Shown here: piece by piece, positions 33,148 through 43,250 of the stretch
How positions within the stretch are numbered: the first letter of the stretch is position 1
Layout of the letters: each line of letters starts with the position of its first letter
Assembly: GCF_020884755.1 (NCBI RefSeq)
Contig: NZ_BPWE01000001.1
Span: 62,001-126,000 of the forward strand
Length of the DNA: 64,000 nt
Source of the DNA: Bifidobacterium mizhiense
GTDB taxonomy: Bacteria > Actinomycetota > Actinomycetes > Actinomycetales > Bifidobacteriaceae
Reading direction: 5' to 3'
Translations under genes and position numbers: made by a program
The notes under the pieces: generated by a model
Told to the model about the DNA's origin: nothing
The model's database searches: none
Seen by the model: the letters and a program-made list of their open reading frames with translations, nothing else

Positions 33148-35100
33148 ATGACCAAGGCCAATTCATCAGCAACCATGTCGACAGACCCGAGCGGGGGTGC
33201 AGACGGCGATTGGCGCTCTGCCGACTCCAAAGAGAAGAAGGCCAAAAGGGGAAGCGCCCAGGTCATTCTGACCCTGGTTGCACAGACGGCTCCGGCCCTG
33301 GCCCAGGCGGGCATGATCTGGTACGTAGTAGGCCAGGGCCGCTGGATGTTGCTCCTCCTCTTGCTGCCCAGCTTGACTGGCACCCTGGCCATGGTGCTTC
33401 TGAGCCTGCTGCGAATGCAACGCCGATCATCGTCCACTCCACCGGCAGGCGCACAATTGAAGTACGGCACAGTATCGGACCGTGCATCCCTCTCGACGAC
33501 TACAGAGAACGAGACCTTGCAGGACCTGGCTCAACTGGCCTCTAACCCCGGCCCTCAGCTAGAGTCCCGGCTCTTGGGGTCAGGGCGTTCGGGATCACAA
33601 GGCCTGCCCTGGCAGGGCATCGTCCACGCATGGCTTGCCGCATCAGGAAGGTCGGCACCGGCGTTCATCGGTATCCGGCCTGATCATGGTCCGCTGGTCA
33701 TCGATCTGCCCCACGACGGACCCCACGCCCTGGTGGCAGGCACCACAGGTTCGGGCAAATCAGTCTTTCTGCAGACCTGGTGTCTGGCCCTGGCCGCCAG
33801 TCAGCCGCCAGACCGGCTCAATCTGGTCCTGCTGGACTTCAAGGGTGGTGCCGGCTTTGGCCTGTTGGCCCGACTGCCGCACACCGTGGGCTGCGTGACC
33901 AATCTGGATCTGGACCGGGCTGTACGCGCGCTGAACGGCCTTCAACGGGAATTGGAGCGCCGCCAGCGCCTGGTCGCCAGAGCGGGGGTTGAGGACACTG
34001 CCCGTATGGCCGATCCACCGGCACGGCTGGTGGTGATCATTGACGAGTTCCAGGCCCTGCGCCAACTTCTGCCTGACTACCTGGACAGGCTGACCTCTCT
34101 GGCCTCTCAGGGCAGATCCCTGGGTATGAACCTGGTGGCCTGCACCCAGCAGACCATGGGGCAGGTCAGCGCCCAGATGCGTGCCAACATGAACCTGGGC
34201 ATCTGTCTGCGGGTGCGGGATCCCCTGCAGTCCAGAGAGCTGCTGGGATCCTCCTGTGCTACGGCGATCGACCCTGCCTGCCCAGGTCTGGGCTTCCTGG
34301 AGCAGGGCCGGGGTCCCCAGGCCTTCCGCACCTGCCCAGCAGCTGATCCGCAGGCCCTGGTGGGACAGATCGTCAAGGCCAGCCGCTTTTGCGGCAGCCG
34401 ACCGCCGGCACCCCTTTTCTCCCCTCCCCTGCCAGAGCATGATCCTGCTTGCGGACAGGTCCTCTGGCAATCGGGATGGCCTCAGATACCTCTGGGACAC
34501 ATGGACGACGGGGTTCTGCTGCATCTCTATCGCCTGCCGCTCAACAGTCATACGGCCCTGATCGGACCTCGAGGACGGGGCAAAAGCACCCTGCTGGCGC
34601 TGCTGGCTCGTTCCCTGCTCACCCTGATGAAGCCAGGGGCCCGACCTGAGCCCAGCTTCGACCTGCGCATCACGCGTCGAACAGGTCATGGTTACAGCAG
34701 CCGGGACTTTCCCGGCCCAGTGCCGTCACCGCCTCAAGGCCGTCGGGATGGCAGCCATGCATTGGTCTGGATTCTTGACGATGCCCAGGATCTGCTGGAT
34801 CCGCTTTGTCGGGATCCCCTGGCCCCTCTTCTGCAGGAGGCTCTAGGCCAGGAGGGAACCACCGTGATCCTGGCCGTGGAGACGGCCAGCGCCCTGCGCA
34901 GACCAGAGCGTTTCAGCCGTCGTCTGGTGTTCCCCTGCGGCGAACGGGGGGCCGATCTGGCAGCTGGCATCCCCGCCGATCAGCTGGCCACCCTCCCCAC
35001 CCGGGCCAGCGCCATTCCCGGACGGTGTCTGGTTCTGGAAGCGGGTCTCGCCATTCCGCTACAGGTGTTCTCTTTAGCCGTAAAACAAATGAACCCTTGA
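33148..35100 (+). CDS. FtsK/SpoIIIE-type ATPase resembling EccC/EssC
   Basis: A 650-residue membrane ATPase. Two transmembrane helices (about residues 37-62 and 66-89) precede ATPase domain 1 with Walker A GTTGSGKS (198-205) and Walker B RLVVIIDEFQAL (about 293-304). A second, more divergent domain follows with GPRGRGKST (473-481) and WILDDAQDL. This layout resembles type VII secretion motors (EccC/EssC) more than the DNA translocase FtsK, which has four membrane helices and a gamma domain. No WXG100 substrate or other Ecc gene is nearby. The ATG at 33148 follows GAGGG; a longer frame overlapping the LCP gene was rejected. Confidence 0.8.
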   Translation: MTKANSSATMSTDPSGGADGDWRSADSKEKKAKRGSAQVILTLVAQTAPALAQAGMIWYVVGQGRWMLLLLLLPSLTGTLAMVLLSLLRMQRRSSSTPPAGAQLKYGTVSDRASLSTTTENETLQDLAQLASNPGPQLESRLLGSGRSGSQGLPWQGIVHAWLAASGRSAPAFIGIRPDHGPLVIDLPHDGPHALVAGTTGSGKSVFLQTWCLALAASQPPDRLNLVLLDFKGGAGFGLLARLPHTVGCVTNLDLDRAVRALNGLQRELERRQRLVARAGVEDTARMADPPARLVVIIDEFQALRQLLPDYLDRLTSLASQGRSLGMNLVACTQQTMGQVSAQMRANMNLGICLRVRDPLQSRELLGSSCATAIDPACPGLGFLEQGRGPQAFRTCPAADPQALVGQIVKASRFCGSRPPAPLFSPPLPEHDPACGQVLWQSGWPQIPLGHMDDGVLLHLYRLPLNSHTALIGPRGRGKSTLLALLARSLLTLMKPGARPEPSFDLRITRRTGHGYSSRDFPGPVPSPPQGRRDGSHALVWILDDAQDLLDPLCRDPLAPLLQEALGQEGTTVILAVETASALRRPERFSRRLVFPCGERGADLAAGIPADQLATLPTRASAIPGRCLVLEAGLAIPLQVFSLAVKQMNP

Positions 35101-35178
35101 AAAAAGTCACTCATCGTGCTTATCTTGCATAGGGTAGTGATAAAAGCATCGATAAAAACTTCTTGGAGGCTTAGGTAG

Positions 35179-35457
35179 ATGAGTAATGCGTTTGATTGGC
35201 GCGCCAAGGCTGCTTGCCGTGACAAGGATCCTGAGCTGTTCTTCCCCGTCGGCAACACCGGTGCAGCCTATCAGCAGATCGAGGAGGCCAAGGCTGTCTG
35301 CAGGACCTGCAAGGTCATTGACGCCTGTCTGAAGTGCGCGCTGGACACCAACCAGGATTACGGTGTCTGGGGCGGACTGAGCGAGGACGAACGCAGGGCT
35401 CTGAAGCGCAGGGCCATGCGTGCGCGTAGGTCCCAGGCCATGCAGATGCAGTCCTGA
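35179..35457 (+). CDS. whiB1: WhiB-family iron-sulfur regulator, WhiB1-like
   Basis: A 92-residue Wbl protein with cysteines C13, C41, C44 and C50, the GVWGG turn and a basic tail (RRALKRRAMRARRSQ). Size and sequence are close to actinobacterial WhiB1, a nitric-oxide-sensitive essential regulator that binds sigma A in mycobacteria. GGAGG lies upstream of the ATG. It is convergent with pdtaS, the same neighbour as in mycobacteria, which supports the assignment. A strong terminator follows. Confidence 0.92.
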   Translation: MSNAFDWRAKAACRDKDPELFFPVGNTGAAYQQIEEAKAVCRTCKVIDACLKCALDTNQDYGVWGGLSEDERRALKRRAMRARRSQAMQMQS

Positions 35458-35483
35458 CACCTTCCCGATTGCGCAAAACAGAA

Positions 35484-35521
35484 GAGGGACGACGGCTTGA
35501 TGCCGTCGCCCCTCTCTTTTT
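35484..35521 (+). terminator. terminator of whiB1
   Basis: GAGGG-AC-GACGGC pairs with GCCGTC-GC-CCCTC, five-base loop, followed by TCTTTTTCT. A canonical intrinsic terminator between convergent whiB1 and pdtaS. Confidence 0.85.
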
Positions 35522-35538
35522 CTCAAAGGTACCTGGCG

Positions 35539-37026
35539 TCACACGTCCTGGGCCACGCGCAGCTTGATGTTGATGACCACCCGGGTGCCGCCATCCCGGC
35601 GGGGCTCCCACTTGACCGTACCGCCGAAGTCGTTGGTGACGAAGGTGTTGATGATCTGCGTGCCCAGACCGGATCCGGTGGAACGAGCCTGGCCCTGATC
35701 CGACTCGGTGCTGTAGCCGTTACCGTCATCCTCGACCACCACATTGAGATTGTTGCCGCCCCGGCCCACCGATATGGTGATATGCCCCTCGTCACGGCCC
35801 TCGAAGCCGTGCTCGACCGCGTTGTTGACCAGTTCAGTCAGCACCAGGGACAGGGGTGTGGCATCCTGGGCGGGCATCATCCCGAACTTGCCCACGTAGG
35901 AGATGGTGATGTGCTGGTCGCTGGTGGTGGCCAGATCCACGCTCATCTTCAGCAGGTTGGCGATCACCTTGTCGAAGTCCACAATCTCGTCGGCGGTCTG
36001 GCTGAGACCCTCATGAACCACTGCGATGGTCTGGACGCGTCGCTGGGCCTCCTCCAGCTCCTTACGGACCTCGTCGGACTTGGTGCGCCTGGCCTGCAGC
36101 CTCAGCAGAGCCGACACGGCCTGGAGGTTGTTCTTGACCCGGTGGTGGATCTCGGAGATGGTGGCATCCTTGGTCTGCAGCTCCTTCTCCCGGCGGCGCA
36201 GTTCGGTCACATCCCGACAGAGCACGATGGCGCCAATCCTGCCCTGCTTGCCATAGAGGGGCAGGGAGCGCATGGAGACAGCCGACCCGTTGGCGTCCAG
36301 CTCAGAGTCCACGGCCGCCTTGCCTGTCAGGACCAGCGGCAGGGAGTCGGGCACCGGATCGTTCTCCTTGAGCAGGGAGGTGCCGATCTCGCTCAGGTAC
36401 TGGCCGATCATGGTCTCGACTGAGCCCAGCCTGCGGAAGCAGCTGATGGCGTTGGGCGAGGCGTAACGCACCACGCCACTTGACGTCAGCACAAAGAAAC
36501 CGTCGGCCACCCTGGCGTTGTGCCGCTGGTTGAGCACCGAATCCGCGTAGGGGAACTCTCCGCGGGTGATCATCTCGAAGAGCTCCTTGCCCGCGTTGAT
36601 GCTCTCGCTCTCGTACCGACCGTTGGACTCGCGGGTGGCCATGTTGGTTTCGCGAACCACCAGACCCAGGGTCCTGCCCTGGTGCCTGATAGGAGCATAG
36701 ACGTCGCAGACCGTGGCGCGGCCGATGGTGCGCAGCTTGTTGGATCGCAGCACCCCCTTGGACTGCATGGCCGCCTCCAGCTCTTCGCGGCGATCAGCCG
36801 GGAAGTGCTCCCCCACCACGTCTTCGGTGCGCAGGGACATGACCGTGGAGGGCCGGCACTGCTCGGCCACGGTGAACTCCCCCTCGCCGGTGCGCAGCAA
36901 GAGCAGCAGGTCCGCAAAGCTCAGATCGGCGATGACCTGCCAGTCGGCCACCAGGTGGTGGAGCCACTCGCGGTCCTCCTCGTTGCAGTCGTCGCAGGAT
37001 GCCAGAATCTCGGAAAAATCAGCCAT
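35539..37026 (-). CDS. pdtaS: PdtaS-like sensor histidine kinase
   Basis: A 495-residue soluble kinase. A GAF-like domain (about 10-150) and a PAS domain (about 170-290) precede the HisKA_2 dimerisation helix with the phosphorylated histidine (SEIHHRVKNNLQAVSALL) and the ATPase domain (ELVNNAVEHGF, GSGLG). No membrane helix is present. In mycobacteria PdtaS phosphorylates PdtaR, and it lies next to whiB1; the same neighbour is seen here and a PdtaR-like gene is at 5877-6524. The ATG at 37026 follows GGAGGG; four codons earlier is an alternative. Confidence 0.92.
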   Translation of the reverse strand: MADFSEILASCDDCNEEDREWLHHLVADWQVIADLSFADLLLLLRTGEGEFTVAEQCRPSTVMSLRTEDVVGEHFPADRREELEAAMQSKGVLRSNKLRTIGRATVCDVYAPIRHQGRTLGLVVRETNMATRESNGRYESESINAGKELFEMITRGEFPYADSVLNQRHNARVADGFFVLTSSGVVRYASPNAISCFRRLGSVETMIGQYLSEIGTSLLKENDPVPDSLPLVLTGKAAVDSELDANGSAVSMRSLPLYGKQGRIGAIVLCRDVTELRRREKELQTKDATISEIHHRVKNNLQAVSALLRLQARRTKSDEVRKELEEAQRRVQTIAVVHEGLSQTADEIVDFDKVIANLLKMSVDLATTSDQHITISYVGKFGMMPAQDATPLSLVLTELVNNAVEHGFEGRDEGHITISVGRGGNNLNVVVEDDGNGYSTESDQGQARSTGSGLGTQIINTFVTNDFGGTVKWEPRRDGGTRVVINIKLRVAQDV

Positions 37027-37193
37027 GCCCTCCATCATACAAAGGGCCTGCGCAAGCAGACAGGCAGGTCATGCCAAGGGCGATGATGGCAGCACGTCCC
37101 ATACACAGGTCTAGGGTAGGGTGGTTCACGGATGTTTTACCCCGGCGACCGAACCCGACAGGTCCGGACCAGTCAAGGGGCCAAGGGAGGGTC

Positions 37194-38114
37194 ATGGCAA
37201 CCAGGACCAGCGAGGACGTCAGACCGTCCGAGGATCAGGAGGTCGATCCCGATCTCGAACGCCGCCGTCAGCAACGCCGTCAGGAGCTGACCTACCTGCG
37301 CCGGGATGCCGAGGTGGCCCATGAGGCCCATCTGCAGGCCAAGGCTGACGCGGTGCGTGCCAAGGCCAAGGCCAAGGCGGCCCGGATCATCACCAAGGCC
37401 GAGATCAAGGCCTCGCGGATCGAGGGCATCCCCGACATGGAGATCGAGCGCAAGGTCCGACTGGATGTCCACGGCCGTCCCAAGCCCCTCCTGCGCGGCT
37501 GGATCCACGCCGTGGCCGCCCCCCTGGCCCTGGCCGCCGGCATTGTGCTGATCTGCCTGGCCCACGGCACTGGGCTCAAGCTGGCCTGTGCGGTCTTCAT
37601 GGTGGCCTCGCTGGCCCTCTTCGGCAACTCCGCCCTCTATCATCTGGGCGACTGGACCCCGGGGACCACTGACGTGCTGCGCCGCCTGGACCACGTCAAC
37701 ATCTTCCTGCTCATCGCCGGCACCTACACACCCATTTCCTTCGCACTGGACCCCTTCTGGCGGCGGATCATCATCCTGGGCATGTGGGGGGCCAGCCTGG
37801 TGGCCATGATCGTCCACGTCTTCTGGATCGAGGCCCCCCGCTGGCTCTACACCCTGGTCTACGTAGTCTTCGGTGTCTCAGGTGTGGGCTTCCTGAAGCT
37901 CTTCTGGGACTCCCCCATGGCCGGCCCACCGGTAGTTTGGCTGATCGTGGCCGGCGGCCTGGCCTACATCCTAGGGGCGATTGTCTACGGCCTGCGCCGG
38001 CCGGACCCCTGGCCACGCGTCTTCGGCTTCCATGAAATCTTCCACTGCGGCACGGTCATCGGCTACGCCTGCCACATCGTGGCCATCTACCTGGTGGTCT
38101 GCAACCTACGCTGA
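37194..38114 (+). CDS. hemolysin III / PAQR-like membrane protein
   Basis: A 306-residue HlyIII (TrhA/YqfA) family protein. Seven transmembrane helices occupy about residues 98-305. The conserved metal-ligand histidines lie in SALYHLGDW, RRLDHVNIFLLIAGTYTP and FHEIFHCGTVIGYACH. The family includes bacterial relatives of adiponectin receptors with proposed hydrolase or membrane-homeostasis roles; the hemolysin name is historical. An unusual N-terminal cytoplasmic coil (about residues 20-80) is rich in Lys, Ala and Arg. GGGAGG precedes the ATG at 37194. Confidence 0.9.
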   Translation: MATRTSEDVRPSEDQEVDPDLERRRQQRRQELTYLRRDAEVAHEAHLQAKADAVRAKAKAKAARIITKAEIKASRIEGIPDMEIERKVRLDVHGRPKPLLRGWIHAVAAPLALAAGIVLICLAHGTGLKLACAVFMVASLALFGNSALYHLGDWTPGTTDVLRRLDHVNIFLLIAGTYTPISFALDPFWRRIIILGMWGASLVAMIVHVFWIEAPRWLYTLVYVVFGVSGVGFLKLFWDSPMAGPPVVWLIVAGGLAYILGAIVYGLRRPDPWPRVFGFHEIFHCGTVIGYACHIVAIYLVVCNLR

Positions 38115-38204
38115 GCAGCTCGCTGGTCTCATCGCCTTTTCAATAAAAACATTCGGCCTGCCTTAAGAGTCAGGAAGTCATTCACAGGGCGGTCGCTCAT
38201 AGAC

Positions 38205-38242
38205 GAAGCCGCCCCCTGCCGACTATGGCGGGGAGCGGCTTC
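38205..38242. terminator. hairpin between hlyIII and greA
   Basis: GAAGCCGC pairs with GCGGCTTC, with an inner CCCC/GGGG extension. It lies between convergent genes and is usable from both strands; it has no strong U run. Confidence 0.6.
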
Positions 38243-38278
38243 ATTCAGGCCGGACTGGGACGGTGAGGGGTCGTCCCG

Positions 38279-38758
38279 CTACTTGAGGGGCTGGGCATCC
38301 TTGACGGTGACCGAGATGTCCTTGCCATTGGGGGCCTTGTAGGTCACGGTCTGGCCCTTCTTGGCACCCATGAGAGCCGCACCGATGGGCGACTCGGGGC
38401 TGATGACGTCGTAGTCGGTGGCCACGGTCAGATCCCTGGAGCCCAGCACATAGACCATTTCGTTGCCTGCCATGGTCAGGGTCACCAGGGAGCCGTTGCC
38501 CACCGTGCCCGCCTTGGGGGCCTTGAGGATCTTGGCGTTGCGAAGCTTGACGATCAGCTCATTGATCCGCCCCTCGTTCTTGCCCTGCTCCTCGCGGGCG
38601 GCCTGATAGCCGCCGTTCTCGCTCAGATCACCCTCGGCCCGAGCCGCCGCGATGCGTTCGGTAATCTCGTCGCGGTACTCGCCCTGACGGTGGTCAAGCT
38701 CCTCCTTCAGCTTGTCGTAAGCGGCCTGTGTCAGCAGAATCGTCTTTTCCTCAGCCAT
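38279..38758 (-). CDS. greA: transcription elongation factor GreA
   Basis: A 159-residue GreA that rescues backtracked RNA polymerase by stimulating transcript cleavage. The N-terminal coiled coil (about residues 1-75) has the acidic tip in RAEGDLSENGGYQAAREEQG, and the C-terminal FKBP-like domain follows (SPIGAALMGAKKGQTV). Full family length. It is monocistronic between hairpins on both sides, 105 bases downstream of the FKBP gene. Confidence 0.96.
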   Translation of the reverse strand: MAEEKTILLTQAAYDKLKEELDHRQGEYRDEITERIAAARAEGDLSENGGYQAAREEQGKNEGRINELIVKLRNAKILKAPKAGTVGNGSLVTLTMAGNEMVYVLGSRDLTVATDYDVISPESPIGAALMGAKKGQTVTYKAPNGKDISVTVKDAQPLK

Positions 38759-38828
38759 GTGATTCCTCCTTGTTTGATGCGCTTGTCTCGTGGCCCGACC
38801 TGAACTGCAAAGTCAAGGGTATGAAAAA

Positions 38829-38850
38829 GGCGCCGGCCCTCACCGGCGCC
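38829..38850 (-). terminator. terminator of the FKBP gene
   Basis: GGCGCCGG / CCGGCGCC perfect arms with a six-base loop, followed on the minus strand by TTTTTC. It ends 13 bases past the FKBP stop. Confidence 0.8.
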
Positions 38851-38863
38851 TGGAGACCCTTGT

Positions 38864-39271
38864 CTACCGTGTCGAAATGATGTCGATCACGAAGACCAGG
38901 GTATCGTCGCCGCCGATGCCCGCCTGGGGCATCCCCTGACGACCATATCCATACTCCGGCGGGATGGAGACCACCAACCTGGACCCCACGTTGTGGCCGG
39001 GCACCGTCTGGTCCCAGCCGCGAATGACCTGCCCCACGCCAATGCCGAAGCTGGCCGGCTGATGGCGCTGGAAGCTGGAGTCGAAGACCTGATCCGAACC
39101 CCAGACGACACCGTGATAGTTGACGGTGACAGTATCGCCCTTGCGGACGACAGGCCCGTCCCCCTCGACCAGCTCCACGGCGCGCAGCCCGGTGGGTGCC
39201 GGACCATGGAAGGTTATGGTCGGCGTGGCGCCGAATTCGGCGTTCACCTCGGGCATGGATTGGTCACTCAT
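38864..39271 (-). CDS. FKBP-type peptidyl-prolyl isomerase
   Basis: A 135-residue cytoplasmic FKBP. The domain covers about residues 35-135 with GDTVTVNYHGVVWGSDQVFD, VGQVIRGWDQTVPGHNVGS and IPPEYGYG, the standard binding-pocket residues. No signal peptide. It catalyses cis-trans isomerisation of proline bonds in protein folding. The ATG at 39271 is preceded by GGAG; the longer frame runs into the tRNA gene region and is rejected. A terminator follows. Confidence 0.93.
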   Translation of the reverse strand: MSDQSMPEVNAEFGATPTITFHGPAPTGLRAVELVEGDGPVVRKGDTVTVNYHGVVWGSDQVFDSSFQRHQPASFGIGVGQVIRGWDQTVPGHNVGSRLVVSIPPEYGYGRQGMPQAGIGGDDTLVFVIDIISTR

Positions 39272-39364
39272 GACAACTCCTTTGGTTTTCTTGCGTACCA
39301 GAGTATCGGTTCGTCGGCCGGGTGACAAGTTGCGACACTGCCGTCCAAGCCGATGAGGCCGTGG

Positions 39365-39447
39365 TGCCCCGGGTGGGAATCGAACCCACAAGCCGGTGAA
39401 GGCGGCGGATTTTAAGTCCGATGCGTATACCATTTCGCCACCGGGGC
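39365..39447 (-). tRNA. tRNA-Leu (UAA)
   Basis: An 83-base class II tRNA. Acceptor GCCCCGG pairs with CCGGGGC, with A as discriminator. The anticodon loop is CTTAAAA, giving anticodon TAA. A long variable arm (CCGCCTTCACCGGCTT region) is followed by the T arm GTGGG-TTCGATT-CCCAC. CCA is not encoded. Confidence 0.95.
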
Positions 39448-39471
39448 CTTAACCCATAACGCCTTAGTATA

Positions 39472-40488
39472 TCATTCGCGCAGGAGGGTCCTGCCGTAGT
39501 CCAGGACCAGGCCATCCAGGAGGCCGTGCTCGCTGGCCACATAGGTTCCCGAAGCCAAGGCACTCGGGCTGGCCTGGCCCAGTCGCTCAAGCAGACGGCT
39601 CCAAATCAAGGCGCCACCGCCGATCACATCCACGCGCCCGGGATGGATGGCCTTGAGCTCCCGACGTTCCTGCCGGCTCATGTGCAGCACCCGGTCGTCA
39701 ACCCGACGGGCCGCTTCAACAGATATGGACTGGCCATCGACGGCTTGGCGATCGTAGACCTGGCATCCCAGGGCCAGGGCGCTCATGGTGGTGACCGTGC
39801 CGGAGACTCCGATCAGACTGCCTACCCCTGCTACAGGCACCTGATCGAAGGCCCGGTCGATCCAGCCGTCAACATCCTCAAGCGCCTGGTCAACCTGTTC
39901 CTGGGTGGGCGGATCATCCAGCAGATGGCGCTCGGTCATCCGCACAGAGCCGATGTTCATGGAGTAAGAAGCCCTGACCTGGTCCACAGGCAGGCTCTTT
40001 CCGTCCCCGCCCAGGACCAGCTCGGTGGAGCCGCCACCCAGGTCGACCACCAGGTAGGGTGCGGGAGGCATATCGTCGCTGCCCCGCTGCTCCAGCACGC
40101 TGACCGCGCCCAGAAAACTCAGCGAGGCCTCCTGGGAGCCGCTGATGACCTCAGGCGTGACCCCCAGGATGGAGCGCACCCCCTCCTCAAAGCTTTCGCG
40201 GTTGTCGGCATCCCTGGTGGCCGAAGTGGCCACAAAGCGCAGGCCATCCACCGGGTGCTCCTGCAGCTGCTGGGAGAAGAGCCGGCAGGCCTCAAAGGCG
40301 CGCTCCAGAGCTTGGTCGGAAAAGCGGTGGTTGCGGTCCACGCCCTCCCCCAACCGGATGACCCGCATCAACCTGGGAGCCACCGGATGCAACCCCTGCT
40401 GGTCCACTTGGGCTATCAGCAGACGTATGGAGTTGGTGCCGCAGTCCACGCCCGCCACCGTTACCTGATCCATGGAAGCCCCCTTCAT
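39472..40488 (-). CDS. ppx: exopolyphosphatase / ppGpp phosphohydrolase family
   Basis: A 338-residue Ppx/GppA protein of the actin-like ATPase fold. Phosphate-binding loops are visible: VAGVDCGTNSIRLLI at the N-terminus and LVVDLGGGSTELVLG at about residues 147-161. It hydrolyses polyphosphate or pppGpp. It is shorter than E. coli Ppx, lacking the C-terminal domains, as usual in actinobacteria. The ATG at 40488 overlaps the stop of the DUF501 gene (ATGA); an inner ATG at 40473 is the alternative. Confidence 0.92.
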   Translation of the reverse strand: MKGASMDQVTVAGVDCGTNSIRLLIAQVDQQGLHPVAPRLMRVIRLGEGVDRNHRFSDQALERAFEACRLFSQQLQEHPVDGLRFVATSATRDADNRESFEEGVRSILGVTPEVISGSQEASLSFLGAVSVLEQRGSDDMPPAPYLVVDLGGGSTELVLGGDGKSLPVDQVRASYSMNIGSVRMTERHLLDDPPTQEQVDQALEDVDGWIDRAFDQVPVAGVGSLIGVSGTVTTMSALALGCQVYDRQAVDGQSISVEAARRVDDRVLHMSRQERRELKAIHPGRVDVIGGGALIWSRLLERLGQASPSALASGTYVASEHGLLDGLVLDYGRTLLRE

Positions 40489-41177
40489 TGGTTTTCCTGC
40501 TGGTTCGCTTGCCCTGATGTCTCAGTCCAAGGCTGGGCGCACCTGCAGACCTGTGGGTCGAATACCTGGCCTACCAGATCCAGGACCCGGTCACCCAGAG
40601 GATTGACCCCGGGTCCCATCACCAGGGACTGGGCGGTCAGAGCATGCAGACACTTGACCCGCCTGGGCATGCCGCCGGCCGAGATTCCGGCAATGTGACC
40701 CTCGTCGTCGCCCAGCCGCTGGGCCAGGGCAGAGCGGAAGGCCAGATAGAGCTCGTGGGCCCTGCAATAGGCGTTGGCCAGGTCCGGATCGGCACCGAGC
40801 TCGGTATTCCAATCGGCCATGATGCCGTCGGCCTCCAGCCGCGAGACAGCCTTGACGGCCTCGGGACTGGTCAGATAGCAGGTGGTCGGAAAGGGCGTGC
40901 CATCCTCCAGCTGGGGCCGAGTGACCACAGCCAGCGGATTGCCGCAGACACAACGGGCGCCCACAGCCACCATGCCCCGTGGATACCGGCCCAGCTGCCT
41001 GTTCACGACGGCTACCTGATCCGGTGTGGCCGGAGTTGCCAGAAGCTCCTGGACTCGATCTCTTATCGCCGCCAGGTCCCGGTCAGTAACCAGGCTGGAG
41101 ACTGTAGACTCGACCCGGGTCTTGTCTGCGGCTTGAGATTCCACTGCTGCCTGGGGCCTTCCCTGGGCCTTGATCAC
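40485..41177 (-). CDS. DUF501 family protein
   Basis: A 230-residue actinobacterial DUF501 protein. Conserved blocks include VVNRQLGRYPRGMVAVGARC, PFPTTCYLTSPEAVKAVSRL and GGMPRRVKCLHALTAQSL. Several cysteines (CVCG, TCY, CR near the C-terminus) suggest a metal site; the function is unknown. It lies between the DivIC-like gene and ppx, a divIC-DUF501-ppx order conserved downstream of eno in actinobacteria, and is translationally coupled to ppx. Confidence 0.9.
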   Translation of the reverse strand: MIKAQGRPQAAVESQAADKTRVESTVSSLVTDRDLAAIRDRVQELLATPATPDQVAVVNRQLGRYPRGMVAVGARCVCGNPLAVVTRPQLEDGTPFPTTCYLTSPEAVKAVSRLEADGIMADWNTELGADPDLANAYCRAHELYLAFRSALAQRLGDDEGHIAGISAGGMPRRVKCLHALTAQSLVMGPGVNPLGDRVLDLVGQVFDPQVCRCAQPWTETSGQANQQENQ

Positions 41178-41255
41178 GCTGTCCTCATCTTTCCTAATTG
41201 TTCCCTGCTGCTAAGTTCATTAACCATTGGCGCGACGAAATCGTGCCTTCGAAGT

Positions 41256-41816
41256 TCACTGCGCTCCCCCGCCCTCGGATGGGGAGGGGCTATCAGAGCC
41301 ACCTGGACTACTTGAACCGGACGGACTGGCAGAGCCGGTCGGACCGGACGCTCCCTTGCTCCCATTGGCAGCCGGATCCTGGTCGGCCTTGGCAAAGGAG
41401 TAGGCCATCTCCTGATACCAGGGCAGGGAGTTCTTCCTGGGAGCCCGAACCCCCTTGCTGCCGGCCTGATCCTTGTCCTTGTTGCCCGTGACCGCCTCCG
41501 GATGCAGAACCCGGATGGCCTCCTCATCGGGGAAGACGAATCCCAGCCGATCCCGGGCCTGCGCGGTCACATAGGCCTTGTCGTCCCAGCGTCGGATCTG
41601 GTTCTCCAGGTCACGCTTGTGCTCGACCAACTGTGCCTGCTGGTTGCGCAGGCCGTTGAGCTCGGAAAGATTGATGGCATAGGCGTGGAAGGTGGAGACC
41701 AGCTGGATCAGCCCCAGGGCCACGATGATGACCGCCACAAAGAAGGTGATGGGTCCCGACGACCGCCTGCTTGTCCGCCGGTCGCCGCCGTCACGTTTGT
41801 TCTTGGCCATACCCAT
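41256..41816 (-). CDS. septum formation initiator, FtsB/DivIC-like
   Basis: A 186-residue single-pass membrane protein: short basic N-terminus, one transmembrane helix (about residues 23-42), then a coiled coil (about 50-80, ELNGLRNQQAQLVEHKRDLE) and the conserved DRLGFVFPDE motif. FtsB/DivIC proteins assemble the divisome with FtsL and FtsQ. The C-terminal third is a Ser/Gly/Pro-rich disordered tail, unusually long. The ATG abuts the U run of the eno terminator and has no good ribosome site; the second ATG (41810) is possible. Confidence 0.88.
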   Translation of the reverse strand: MGMAKNKRDGGDRRTSRRSSGPITFFVAVIIVALGLIQLVSTFHAYAINLSELNGLRNQQAQLVEHKRDLENQIRRWDDKAYVTAQARDRLGFVFPDEEAIRVLHPEAVTGNKDKDQAGSKGVRAPRKNSLPWYQEMAYSFAKADQDPAANGSKGASGPTGSASPSGSSSPGGSDSPSPSEGGGAQ

Positions 41817-41822
41817 AAAAAT

Positions 41823-41854
41823 ACCCGCGGCAGCCGACGCGGACCGCCACGGGT
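41823..41854 (-). terminator. terminator of eno, abutting the divIC start
   Basis: ACCCGTGGC / GCCGCGGGT on the minus strand with one mismatch and a 14-base loop, followed by ATTTTTAT, whose last bases are the divIC start codon. Confidence 0.6.
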
Positions 41855-41911
41855 GAAAGACTTCACAGTCGGGTCAAAACCTGCAGAGGCCAAGACCTGA
41901 CTGGCAAGGCC

Positions 41912-43240
<1,329 letters not shown>

Positions 43241-43250
43241 TTACAGGATA

